NCBI GenBank assembly: GCA_965659285.1
Contig: CBFHWB010000159.1
Coordinates: 1-9,938, forward strand
From: UBA8108 sp965659285
GTDB lineage: Bacteria > Planctomycetota > UBA8108
Direction of reading: 5' to 3'
Length of the DNA: 9,938 nt
The translations under genes and the position numbers were made by a program. Shown here one piece after another: positions 1 through 7,723 of the stretch. The notes below the pieces were generated by a model, which worked only from the letters and a program-made list of their open reading frames with translations, was not told the DNA's origin and made no database searches. How positions within the stretch are numbered: position 1 is the first letter of the stretch; the number at the start of each line of letters is the position of its first letter.

Positions 1-921
1 TATCTCGCGCGCGCCCAGGAGTCCGATGGTTCCTATGGCAAGTCCACCTGGAGCACAAACGTCTACCCGACGGCCATCTCGTCGCTTTCAGGGCTCGCCT
101 TTCTCGCCAGTGGAAGCACCCCGACCCGGGGCCCCTACGCCCGTAATCTGCAGAGAATCACCAGGTACCTGCTGAACAATTGCGTTGGAACCTACTCCTA
201 CGCTCCCGGCCTGGTCGCCAACTCCAACGCGCGTGAGCAGCGCCCGATGTACTGTCACGCGTTCGCGCTGACCTATCTCTCGCAGATCTTCGCGCAGGAG
301 AAAGACCCTCGCCAGCGGGAGGTTATCCGCAAGGTGCTCCAGGATGGCGTCAAGCTCACCGAGCGTTCGCAGACCGATGAGGGAGGCTGGGGTTACTCTC
401 CCAATGCCTACGAGGATGAGGGCACCCTGGTGGTGACCCAGCTGCAGTCCCTCCGCGCGTGCCGCGATGTGGGTATCTTCGTCTCGAAAAAAGTGGTCGA
501 GAAGGGCGTCAAGTTCATCGAGAAATCGACCAACACCAACGGCAGTGTGCGCTACAGGATCAACAGCTACCAGGTGCGTCCCGGTGTCACCTGCGCGGCG
601 GTCGTCGCCCTGTGGAACGCCGGCAAATACGACGAGCCCCTGATCCGCAAGATAACGGACTACATGCATCGGAACATCGATCCCCAATGGGGCTACGGGC
701 ATCATGCCGAATACGTTCAGTATTACCTGACCCAGGCGAAGTTCGTGATCGGCGGCAAGCACTGGCTGCCCTTCTACAAGCAGAGCGCTGAGATGTTCAT
801 CGCCGAGCAGGCGCTCGATGGGTATTGGGATGGAGCCGATGGCGGCGAGCTCTATGGAACCACGCTGGCTCTTCTCTGCCTGCAGATTCCCTACAACCGC
901 CTCGCGGTGTACCAGCGGTGA
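1..921 (+). CDS. Prenyltransferase/squalene-oxidase repeat protein, 5'-truncated
   Basis: Reading frame 1 is open from the first base to TGA at 919-921, giving the last 306 residues; the start lies outside the window. The segment shows QW-type repeats of the alpha/alpha-toroid fold seen in squalene-hopene cyclases and protein prenyltransferases: QESDGSYG near residues 6-13, QTDEGGWGY at 124-132 and a final QALDGYWDG at 270-278. MYCHAFALTYL at 83-93 resembles the conserved MYxHGxAT block of planctomycete repeat proteins, and YEDEGTLVVTQLQSLRA (137-153) resembles the block after the Gly-Trp repeat. The cyclase acid motif DxDD is not visible, so terpene cyclisation is not supported; a binding or scaffold role is inferred. 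The 4-nt overlap with the MoxR gene suggests co-expression. Whether it has a signal peptide cannot be seen. Family call is fairly sure, function unknown. Confidence 0.82.
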   Translation, partial: YLARAQESDGSYGKSTWSTNVYPTAISSLSGLAFLASGSTPTRGPYARNLQRITRYLLNNCVGTYSYAPGLVANSNAREQRPMYCHAFALTYLSQIFAQEKDPRQREVIRKVLQDGVKLTERSQTDEGGWGYSPNAYEDEGTLVVTQLQSLRACRDVGIFVSKKVVEKGVKFIEKSTNTNGSVRYRINSYQVRPGVTCAAVVALWNAGKYDEPLIRKITDYMHRNIDPQWGYGHHAEYVQYYLTQAKFVIGGKHWLPFYKQSAEMFIAEQALDGYWDGADGGELYGTTLALLCLQIPYNRLAVYQR

Positions 922-1985
922 GCGCGGGGCAGGCGGCGGGACCAGGCTCTTCGGCGGAGCTCGAACTGCTCGACTCCATGCTCAAGCTGATGGGCGGGCT
1001 CCGGAAAGAGGTGGGACGGGTTATCGTTGGCCAGGAGGCCGTTGTTGACCAGCTGCTGATGACCCTGCTGGTTGGCGGGCATGCGATCCTGGAGGGAGTT
1101 CCGGGCCTCGCCAAGACCCTGCTCGTCAATACGATCTCCGAGGCGCTCTCCCTGGACTTCGGCCGGATCCAGTTTACCCCGGACCTGATGCCCACCGATG
1201 TGACAGGGACGCTGATCTTTCAGGAGAAGGCCGGAGGAGGCGTGAGGGATTTTGTTTTCAGGAAGGGGCCTGTCTTTACGAACCTGCTGCTGGCCGACGA
1301 GATCAACCGCACACCCCCGAAGACCCAGGCTGCGTTGCTGGAGGGAATGAGCGAAGGCCAGGTTTCCGTGGGGGGGCGAGCGCATCCGCTGCCGAAGCCT
1401 TTCTGCGTCATGGCCACCCAGAACCCGCTTGAACAGGAGGGTACGTACCCTCTCCCCGAGGCCCAGCTCGACCGCTTCCTCATGAAGATCTGCATCGACT
1501 ACCCGGAATTCCTCGAAGAGGAAGAGATCATCGACAGGACCACCGGAGATGTCGAGCAGGAGGCGGCGGCGGTTCTCGACCGGGAGGTTCTTCTCTCCCT
1601 GCAGGCGATTTTGCCGGCGCTTCCCGTTACCGAGCACGTGCAGGCCTACGCGACCCGCATCGGGAGGATGTCGCGCCCGGAGGGAGAATCGGCGCCGGGG
1701 TGGGTGAAGGAGTATATCTCCTGGGGAGTGGGCCCGCGCGCGGCGCAGGCCCTGATCCGCTCGGCCAAGGCCCACACTCTTCTTGCCGGCAGGTTTTCAG
1801 TGACCCGGGCCGATGTCAGGGCCGTGGCCCTCCCGGTTCTCAGGCACCGCCTGGTTCCGAGTTTTCACGCCGAGGCGGAAGGCCTCGGCCCGGATGACAT
1901 TGTCGACATGCTTCTCGATGATGTACCGACCTTCAATCCCAGGAATGAATACGATGAAGTCAGCCGGCGGATTCTTCGACTCTGA
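918..1985 (+). CDS. MoxR-family AAA+ ATPase
   Basis: A 355-residue protein with all MoxR hallmarks: Walker A GVPGLAKT (residues 60-67), Walker B LLLADEINR (123-131) with D127/E128, sensor 1 ATQNP (166-170), arginine finger in QLDRF (R186), and sensor 2 GPR (272-274) in an AAA lid that ends with the family-typical GRFSVTRADVRAVA block and LRHRL. Length fits the family. It should be a cytosolic hexameric ATPase acting as a chaperone-like remodeller with VWA-domain partners, which follow directly. I chose GTG at 918 because it overlaps the upstream TGA (GTGA) and gives a normal N-terminus; no Shine-Dalgarno is visible, so translation probably depends on coupling. ATG at 978 is an alternative but has no well-spaced ribosome site. 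The 3' end overlaps the DUF58 gene by 32 nt. Client protein unknown. Confidence 0.95.
   Translation: MSAGQAAGPGSSAELELLDSMLKLMGGLRKEVGRVIVGQEAVVDQLLMTLLVGGHAILEGVPGLAKTLLVNTISEALSLDFGRIQFTPDLMPTDVTGTLIFQEKAGGGVRDFVFRKGPVFTNLLLADEINRTPPKTQAALLEGMSEGQVSVGGRAHPLPKPFCVMATQNPLEQEGTYPLPEAQLDRFLMKICIDYPEFLEEEEIIDRTTGDVEQEAAAVLDREVLLSLQAILPALPVTEHVQAYATRIGRMSRPEGESAPGWVKEYISWGVGPRAAQALIRSAKAHTLLAGRFSVTRADVRAVALPVLRHRLVPSFHAEAEGLGPDDIVDMLLDDVPTFNPRNEYDEVSRRILRL
1941..1944 (+). promoter_or_regulatory. Ribosome binding site deciding DUF58 start
   Basis: AGGA inside the moxR coding sequence, 9 nt before ATG 1954 and directly against the in-frame ATG 1945. The spacing favours 1954 as the start. Confidence 0.5.
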
Positions 1986-2868
1986 GCTCATCGCGCGTCT
2001 CTCGCGTCTCGAGCTGGTAGCCAAGCGCATCGTCGATGGCTTCCTTGCGGGAAAGAACAAGAGCTCCCGCCACGGGTTCAGCGTCGAGTTCGTAGAGCAC
2101 AGGGAATATGTCCCCGGTGACGATCTGCGCCACCTTGACTGGAAGGTGCTCGGGCGTATGGATCGCTACTATATCAAGCGCTACGAGGAGGAGACCAATA
2201 TCACCGCGCTCCTGGTGCTTGATGCCAGCGCCTCGATGACTTACAGCTCGGGAACCCTCAGCAAGTTTGAGGTTGGCGCCACCACGGCGGCGGCCCTGGG
2301 ACATCTCCTGCATCGCCAGCGTGACGCCGTCGGTCTCGCGGTCCATGATCAGGATCTGAAGGAATTCGTTCCCCCCAGCGCGAAGACCCTGGCCCTTGCC
2401 GGTATCGCCGCGCGGCTGAAGGGTCTGGAGCCGGAGGGGAAGACCTCGATGAAGGAGGTGCTCGAGCGAGTGAGCCTCGAGCTCCCGCGCCGCTGTCTCT
2501 TTGTGTTGATCTCGGATTTCTTCGTTTCCCAGGAGGAGATTGACGCGACCCTGGGTTTCCTGCGCTACCGCGGCCATGATGCCGTTGTGCTGCAGGTGCT
2601 CGACCCGGACGAGCGCGAGTTTCCCTTTGAGTCGAATATTCTTTTCAAGGGGCTCGAGGATGATCGGCAGCTTCTTACCGAGCCGCATCGCCTTCGTGAG
2701 CGGTATCTCGAGGTTCTCGAGGGCGCGCTGGGACATCTGAAGAAGTCTTGCGAGGGATGCGGCTTCGATTACCAGTTGATCACCGGTCCCGAAAAAATCT
2801 CAGAGGCTCTTGCGAAGCTGCTGGCCCAGAGGGCTCGGCGGCGCAAGGCCGCGTCGAGGAATGGATAG
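1954..2868 (+). CDS. DUF58 domain protein (VWA-like partner of MoxR)
   Basis: A 304-residue protein. Residues 40-66 carry the DUF58 signature: HGFSVEFVEHREYVPGDDLR followed by HLDWK. A VWA-type fold follows, with MIDAS motif DASAS (D90, S92, S94), a possible third MIDAS residue in GKTSM (T164) and the strand-end LISDFF (D188). Metal binding therefore looks possible. No membrane helix is evident, so this is the short soluble form; the C-terminus is basic (RARRRKAASR). A CEGC pair sits at 266-269. DUF58 proteins are almost always encoded beside MoxR and are thought to be its adaptor or target. ATG 1954 is preferred over ATG 1945 because AGGA at 1941-1944 lies 9 nt before it but touches 1945. 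The start lies inside the moxR 3' end, implying translational coupling. Confidence 0.93.
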   Translation: MKSAGGFFDSELIARLSRLELVAKRIVDGFLAGKNKSSRHGFSVEFVEHREYVPGDDLRHLDWKVLGRMDRYYIKRYEEETNITALLVLDASASMTYSSGTLSKFEVGATTAAALGHLLHRQRDAVGLAVHDQDLKEFVPPSAKTLALAGIAARLKGLEPEGKTSMKEVLERVSLELPRRCLFVLISDFFVSQEEIDATLGFLRYRGHDAVVLQVLDPDEREFPFESNILFKGLEDDRQLLTEPHRLRERYLEVLEGALGHLKKSCEGCGFDYQLITGPEKISEALAKLLAQRARRRKAASRNG

Positions 2869-2873
2869 GGGAG
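2868..2873 (+). promoter_or_regulatory. Ribosome binding site of BatA-like gene
   Basis: GGGGAG begins on the last base of the DUF58 stop codon and lies 7 nt before ATG 2881. The gap between the two genes is only 12 nt, almost wholly used by this site. Confidence 0.6.
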
Positions 2874-2880
2874 CGCCGAC

Positions 2881-5262
2881 ATGTTTGTAAATCCGCTGCT
2901 TCTCTTCGGCCTGGCCATGGTGTCGGCTCCGGTCATCATCCATATTCTGAACAAGCGCCGCTACCGGGTGCAGAATTGGGCGGCGATGGATTTTCTTCTC
3001 GCCGCGCAGGTAAGCAACCGCCGCCGGGTCAAGTTCGAGGATCTCATCCTGCTTCTTCTCCGGATGGCGATCATCGGCTTCCTGGTGATGGCTGTGGCTC
3101 GGCCGGTGTTGAGGGGGCTTGCCGGCTGGAGAGAGGACAGCAGGATCGTTGTCATGGACGACAGCTTCAGCATGGAGGCCGTCTCCGCTACGGGCAAGGT
3201 CTTCGATACGGCCCGAGAGAGCGCGGTAAGCCAGGTCCAGGATGCGATGGGAGGCTCGGTTCCCGTCAGTGTCTGGCTGGGAAGCAGACCTGAGAGCCTG
3301 CTTGGAAAGGTCGAGGGGCAGGTCCAGGGCGGCGTTGTGACCGGTGGGAGCCCCGCTGGGACGTCGGCTGGAACCCTGGCATCATTGGCCGGTCGCGACC
3401 TGCTGGACTCCCTGGGCGAGGTCGCAACGAGCGATCTGCCGCTGGATTTCCCCCGGGTTCTGAGAAAGCTGATTGATGAGGCCAAGGGCTCCGCCGCTCC
3501 GGTCGTCCGTTCTGTGGTGCTGGTCAGTGACTATCGCCGCCGGGACTGGCTGGAGGAGGATGGGAGCCTGGCGGACTCGCTCGAGGTTCTCTTCGAGGAG
3601 ATCAAGCGCGAGGACCTGGCCGACAGCTTTAATTTCCAGTTTGTCGATGTGAGCTCCGGTTCCCTGGACAATACAGCGATAACCGGCTTCTCCATCGAGT
3701 CTGACCCCATCCTTGCCGGTGTCCCGGTTCGCATTGCCGTCGAGGTGACGAACTACGGCAAGGAGCCGCGGGTCCGGGTAGAGGGTAACGTTGAGGTGGG
3801 CGGCTCCGACAGCGATGAGTTTGTCGCCCGCCATAAGATTCCCCTGCCGACCATTGAGAGCATCGCCCCGGGAGAGACGGTGCGCGTTGAGATCCAGCAC
3901 ATCTTCACAGAGGGGGGCGAGTATCCCCTGAAGGCCGGAATGACTCCTGATCGCCTGGCGCGCGATGATGAGAGCGTGCTGGTGGCCGTTGTGCGTGATT
4001 CCATGCAGGTGGCCCTGGTGGATGGGGCGCCCTCCGCCAACCGATTCGCGAGTGAATCGGGGCTCCTTACCGCGGCCCTCTCTCCCCGGGGAGACGTTCC
4101 TTCAGGTGTGTCAGTCAGGCTGGTCGAGGGCGAGATCGATGGGAAGGAACTCAAGGATGCCGACAGCGTCTTTATCCTCAACCGCTCGAGGCTCAGCCCC
4201 GCCGAGCAGACGGCCCTGGGCGCCTTCGCCGGCTCCGGAGGCGGGATCGCCTACTTCCTCGGCAATAAGATAGATGTTGAGAGCTACCTCGAGCTGGCCC
4301 ACCCTAAGTCCAACTTCTTTCGGATAGCGGCCCAACCCGATTCAAGCTCGGCGGCAGGGAGAACAAAGTTAACGCCCATGAAGCCGCCGGCGCTCTTTCC
4401 TGCAGTTCTCAAGGAGCCGGCGCCTGCGGCTGCGCTCCATCTCGATTTCGGCGAGAACGAGCATCCGACCCTGGAGCTCTTCCGGGGCCTGAAGAACTCT
4501 TCCTTTGATCATGTGATCTTCAGGCGTTTCTTTCTGCTGGAGCCTCTTCCGGGCACCGAGGTGATTGCGAGATACAATGACGAACTCTCCACGCCGGCTG
4601 TGATCGAGGGTCGGTATGCCTTGCCCCGGGCGGACGCGCCTGCCGGTGCCGGGAAGGAGCCCGCTGAAGATTCGGCCGAGACCGAGGGCCGCGGCCGAAT
4701 CGTCGTGTTCAATACCACCGCCGACCGGGACTGGGGTGACTGGCCAACCGACTATACCTATCCGATCCTGATGCAGGAATGGGTTCGCTACCTGTCCCGG
4801 AGCTATAGCTGGGGCCGGGTTTCGCAGGCCGGAGATGCTCTGCGGCTGGAGGAGAAGCCTGGTGTGAGCTACAGGATCGAGCTTTCTTCAGAAGACAACT
4901 CTTCGGAAGCCAACCCGGCGGATGAGGTTCTCATCGGTCTTGGAGAGAGCTACCGGCCGCACTCGGCCGGACTGTTCAGGGTTGTCGAGGAAACCGCCTC
5001 CGGGGATACCGAATCGGCGACCTCAAGCTGGTACGCGGTTCGCCGCGAGGCCGGCGAGAGCGACCTGGCTGAATGCGGCGAGGAAAGCCTCAGGGCTGCC
5101 CTGGCCGGTACGGGAATCCGCTTTGTCATCGGCGGCAATGTTGACGTAGACGCCTTCCGGAGAGACCAGGAGGGAGAGGTCTGGCGCTGGCTCGCTCTTG
5201 CGGCCGGGGTCTTCCTGCTCCTGGAGCTCTTCGCGGCCTGGTGGTTTGGCAGGAAAGTATGA
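2881..5262 (+). CDS. BatA-like membrane protein with VWA and GATase-like regions
   Basis: A 793-residue protein. The start MFVNPLLLFGLAMVSAPVII and a second helix (about 55-75) form the N-terminal double-transmembrane domain of BatA proteins; a third helix lies at 768-789. A VWA-like region follows (about 88-255) with MIDAS start DDSFS (D93, S95, S97) and VLVSDYRRRDW near 213-223, the counterpart of the SDFQxxDW block in planctomycete relatives. Residues about 264-370 look like a CARDB-type beta-sandwich. About 376-640 looks GATase-like (VALVDGAPS at 377-385, GSGGGIAYFLG at 451-461, FNTTADRDWGDWP at 610-622) but has no GxCxG nucleophile. The loop between helices 1 and 2 is strongly basic, predicting that the large middle part faces outward. 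Far longer than classic BatA (about 330 residues). Probable partner of the upstream MoxR/DUF58 pair. Confidence 0.88.
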   Translation: MFVNPLLLFGLAMVSAPVIIHILNKRRYRVQNWAAMDFLLAAQVSNRRRVKFEDLILLLLRMAIIGFLVMAVARPVLRGLAGWREDSRIVVMDDSFSMEAVSATGKVFDTARESAVSQVQDAMGGSVPVSVWLGSRPESLLGKVEGQVQGGVVTGGSPAGTSAGTLASLAGRDLLDSLGEVATSDLPLDFPRVLRKLIDEAKGSAAPVVRSVVLVSDYRRRDWLEEDGSLADSLEVLFEEIKREDLADSFNFQFVDVSSGSLDNTAITGFSIESDPILAGVPVRIAVEVTNYGKEPRVRVEGNVEVGGSDSDEFVARHKIPLPTIESIAPGETVRVEIQHIFTEGGEYPLKAGMTPDRLARDDESVLVAVVRDSMQVALVDGAPSANRFASESGLLTAALSPRGDVPSGVSVRLVEGEIDGKELKDADSVFILNRSRLSPAEQTALGAFAGSGGGIAYFLGNKIDVESYLELAHPKSNFFRIAAQPDSSSAAGRTKLTPMKPPALFPAVLKEPAPAAALHLDFGENEHPTLELFRGLKNSSFDHVIFRRFFLLEPLPGTEVIARYNDELSTPAVIEGRYALPRADAPAGAGKEPAEDSAETEGRGRIVVFNTTADRDWGDWPTDYTYPILMQEWVRYLSRSYSWGRVSQAGDALRLEEKPGVSYRIELSSEDNSSEANPADEVLIGLGESYRPHSAGLFRVVEETASGDTESATSSWYAVRREAGESDLAECGEESLRAALAGTGIRFVIGGNVDVDAFRRDQEGEVWRWLALAAGVFLLLELFAAWWFGRKV

Positions 5263-5294
5263 TGTGCCTGGAACGATTCGAGGTGAGCAAGTGA
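5259..5294 (+). CDS. Possible 11-codon bridging mini-ORF
   Basis: ATG 5259 overlaps the BatA-like stop (ATGA) and a second ATG follows at 5262. The frame reads MMCLERFEVSK and its TGA (5292-5294) overlaps the next gene's GTG start (GTGA). AGGA at 5251-5254 is 7 nt before the second ATG. It could hand ribosomes from one gene to the next rather than make a working peptide. It may equally be chance, since frames this short are common. Confidence 0.2.
   Translation: MMCLERFEVSK
5280..5286 (+). promoter_or_regulatory. Ribosome binding site deciding GTG 5291 start
   Basis: GAGGTGA is a strong match to the anti-Shine-Dalgarno complement and lies 4 nt (7 nt counted from the GAGG core) before GTG 5291. 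It favours that start over the in-frame GTG at 5264, which has only AGGA (5251-5254) 9 nt upstream. Confidence 0.6.
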
Positions 5295-7723
5295 ACTCCT
5301 GGCTGAGAACGATATTCGGTCTTGAGGAGGGAGAGACTCCCGCTGGAGGTGAGACCTTCTGGGAGTTCTCCAGCATGCCCCATGGCTTCTGGCTGGCGGC
5401 CTCGGCGATCCTGTTGCTGGGGAGCCTGGCCTTTATCTGCGCTCTCTATTTCAGGGAGCGCCAGCTGGGAATTTTCCAGCGCTCGGTGCTCGCGCTGCTG
5501 CGCCTGGGCTGCCTGGTGCTGGTGGTCCTGATCCTGCTCAACCCGCGTCTGCTGACGGAGATCCGGATCGAGCGTCCCGGCAAGACGGTGCTGTTGCTCG
5601 ATGATTCCGCCAGCATGCAGGAGAAGGACAAGCTTGATGAAGAGTCCTTTCGGGTGGTTGCCAGGGCGACTGGTCTCGATCCCGGCAGGCAGCCCACACG
5701 CTCGGAGATTATCGTGGCGGCTGTCGAGAAGAAGCTCGCTGTTGCCGATGAGGAAGAAAAATCTTCGCTGCTCGAGCTTCTCAGCCGCAACAACGAGCTG
5801 TCTTTTTTCACCTTCGGTTCGGAGCTCAAGGAGGTCGGCCCCTTCTCCAGCGGAGAGGCGCCGGCCACGGCCCAGGGAGAGACCCGGATCGGCGATGCCC
5901 TCGTCGAGGTGGTCAAGGAATTCGAGCGGGATCCGCTTGCGGGCATCATCATTCTCTCCGATGGCCGCAACAACTCCGGGGCTTCTCCCATCCGGGCTCT
6001 CGACGCCATCTCGCTTGGCCGCCGGGTGCCGATTTTTACCGTCGGGGTAGGTATCGATAAGCAGCCGATGAACTTTATCGTCCAGGAGCTGAGCATGCCG
6101 TCTCTTATCGAGGTGGATTATCCCCTGGAGATTGACGCCAAGGTGCTGCTCTCGGGTATCCAGCGTACGGTCAGGGTCCAGCTCCATCGCAGCCGGCAGG
6201 ATGGCCGCGACAGGAAGCTGGTTGATGCTCGTAACCTCACGCCGAAGAACAGGATGCTTGAAGAGCGTCTGCGGTTTACCGACAGGTTGGCTGAGAAGGG
6301 CAAGTATCGCTACACCCTCAGCATCGAGCGCGATCAGCGCGAAATTGAATGGCGCGACAACCTGCAGAGCGCGGAGGTGACGGCCGCCAGCGAGCTGCGC
6401 CGGGTGTTGCTGATGGCTGGCCATGCGACCAACGAGTATCGTTTTCTGCGTAACCTCGCGATCCGTGATGATGGGATCCAGGTCTCTTGCTGGCTTAGCA
6501 GCGCCGATACCGAGTATCCCCAGGACGGGGATATTCTCATCACCGAGTTGCCCCAGACCAGCGAAGAGCTGCGCGAATATGATGTGGTGCTCATGCTTGA
6601 CCCGCAGCCCTCGACCGTTACCCCCGCCCTGCAGGATGCGCTGGTTGACTTCGTGACGGAGCAGGGCGGCGGTCTCGCCTTTGTGGCTGGTGAGATCAAC
6701 ACCCATGCCCTGGCGCGAGCTGAACGATTCAGGAAGCTGCGAGCCCTGCTGCCGGTCGAGCTTGCCTCGGCCCGGGCGCCTCTCTCCGGCAGGATCTTCG
6801 ATAAGGGCTGGCTGCCGGCCCTTACCGCGAGAGGGAGGTCTTATCCCCTGTGTCGTCTCAGCAACGAGCCTGCCGAGAACCTGGAGCTCTGGCAGCGGCT
6901 GCCTCCATTCTATTTCTGGTACCAGGCCACCCGCCTCCGGCCCGGGGGACTCTCGCTGTTGCAGAAGGAGTCCGACATCATCGCGGCCACCCACCGACTC
7001 GGTTTTGCCGAGGTCTTCTACCTGGGAACGGATGACTTCTGGCGCTGGCGCGCTGTCGAGGTCGGAATTCACGAGCGCTTCTGGGCTGCGATTATTCGCC
7101 AGCTCTCCCTTGGCAAGCAGCAGGCAGGTACGCGTCGGGCGACGATTGAGACCGACAGGGACCGCTACAATAAGGAAGAAGACGTTCGGGTCAATGTGCG
7201 CCTGGTGGACTCGCGCCGCCGCCCGGTGAAGAGCGCCGCGGTGGAGATCTTTATCGAGTCGGGCAAAACACCCCAGGCTGAGGTGCAGCCGCAGAGGCCA
7301 GGCGAAGCGCCCGCTGCGACGGGAGAAAAAATCCGCAAGAGGCTGACCCTCGCGCCGGTTCCCGGTTCGCCCGGCAGGTACAGCGGGATCTTCAGGACGG
7401 CGGAGGCCGGTCATTACCAGGTCAGCCTGGGGGAGGAGGCGAGGAGCTTTTTCGAGATTGTTGATATCTACGCGGAGCTTGAAGATCTTTCGCCTGACTT
7501 CCGGTCTCTCGAGCAGGTGTCGGAATCCAGCGCCGGCCGCTTCTTCACCGTGTCACCTGAGCTCAGGGAGCTTGGCGCCCCCGACCTGATTCCGGATGCC
7601 TCGGTCAGCGAGGTGCTTGCCCGCCGGGCTTCGACAGTCTGGGATTCGGCGATGATGATGTTCCTCTTTACCGGCATGCTGGTGTTAGAGTGGATTCTCA
7701 GGAAGCTCTGGAGGCTAAATTGA
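5291..7723 (+). CDS. Large VWA membrane protein with GATase-like and beta-sandwich regions
   Basis: An 810-residue protein. Helices lie at about 34-53 and 66-84, with a third at 786-803 followed by a basic tail (RKLWRLN). The VWA domain (about 97-265) has a complete MIDAS set: DDSAS (D104, S106, S108), T198 in ETRIGDAL and ILSDGRNNSG (D224). A GATase-like region follows (about 369-610) with YDVVLMLDP (430-438), EQGGGLAFVAGE (457-468) and the typical end block GTDDFWRWR then ERFWAAIIRQLS (579-587, 595-606); no nucleophile cysteine elbow is present. Residues about 613-725 read as a beta-sandwich of the macroglobulin or Ig-like kind. Domain order matches long VWA proteins near planctomycete MoxR genes. 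GTG 5291 was chosen for its Shine-Dalgarno; GTG 5264 would add nine residues. Likely anchored in the inner membrane with its bulk outside. Confidence 0.85.
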   Translation: MNSWLRTIFGLEEGETPAGGETFWEFSSMPHGFWLAASAILLLGSLAFICALYFRERQLGIFQRSVLALLRLGCLVLVVLILLNPRLLTEIRIERPGKTVLLLDDSASMQEKDKLDEESFRVVARATGLDPGRQPTRSEIIVAAVEKKLAVADEEEKSSLLELLSRNNELSFFTFGSELKEVGPFSSGEAPATAQGETRIGDALVEVVKEFERDPLAGIIILSDGRNNSGASPIRALDAISLGRRVPIFTVGVGIDKQPMNFIVQELSMPSLIEVDYPLEIDAKVLLSGIQRTVRVQLHRSRQDGRDRKLVDARNLTPKNRMLEERLRFTDRLAEKGKYRYTLSIERDQREIEWRDNLQSAEVTAASELRRVLLMAGHATNEYRFLRNLAIRDDGIQVSCWLSSADTEYPQDGDILITELPQTSEELREYDVVLMLDPQPSTVTPALQDALVDFVTEQGGGLAFVAGEINTHALARAERFRKLRALLPVELASARAPLSGRIFDKGWLPALTARGRSYPLCRLSNEPAENLELWQRLPPFYFWYQATRLRPGGLSLLQKESDIIAATHRLGFAEVFYLGTDDFWRWRAVEVGIHERFWAAIIRQLSLGKQQAGTRRATIETDRDRYNKEEDVRVNVRLVDSRRRPVKSAAVEIFIESGKTPQAEVQPQRPGEAPAATGEKIRKRLTLAPVPGSPGRYSGIFRTAEAGHYQVSLGEEARSFFEIVDIYAELEDLSPDFRSLEQVSESSAGRFFTVSPELRELGAPDLIPDASVSEVLARRASTVWDSAMMMFLFTGMLVLEWILRKLWRLN
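7710..7714 (+). promoter_or_regulatory. Shine-Dalgarno-like site before bridging mini-ORF
   Basis: GGAGG inside the 3' end of the VWA gene, 8 nt before ATG 7723. It has no known long gene to serve, because the DUF4175-like gene has its own site at 7789-7793; this makes the small frame at 7723 worth noting. Confidence 0.3.

Noticed and set aside
825..917. Earlier ATG start (825) for the MoxR gene
   Set aside because: It would add 31 residues unlike any MoxR N-terminus and overlap the toroid gene by 97 nt, while GTG 918 gives the normal length.
1..921. Calling the first gene a squalene-hopene cyclase
   Set aside because: Only the repeat pattern is seen; the DxDD motif is not in the visible part and the neighbours are not terpenoid genes.
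1813..1953. Earlier ATG start (1813) for the DUF58 gene
   Set aside because: The added 47 residues lie within conserved moxR C-terminal coding sequence and do not resemble a DUF58 N-terminus; ATG 1954 has a ribosome site.
918..2868. Link to methanol dehydrogenase activation because of the MoxR name
   Set aside because: No methanol dehydrogenase, cytochrome or PQQ gene is present; MoxR is a broad family.
2861..2890. Nine-codon frame spanning the DUF58/BatA junction as a gene
   Set aside because: It is too short and GAGGA touches its ATG with no spacing; it is kept only as part of the bridging-frame observation.
5126..7414. A 762-codon open frame on the minus strand
   Set aside because: It lies antisense to the clear VWA membrane protein, has no recognisable domain, and is rich in Arg/Gln/Pro as expected from the mirror of G+C-biased codons.
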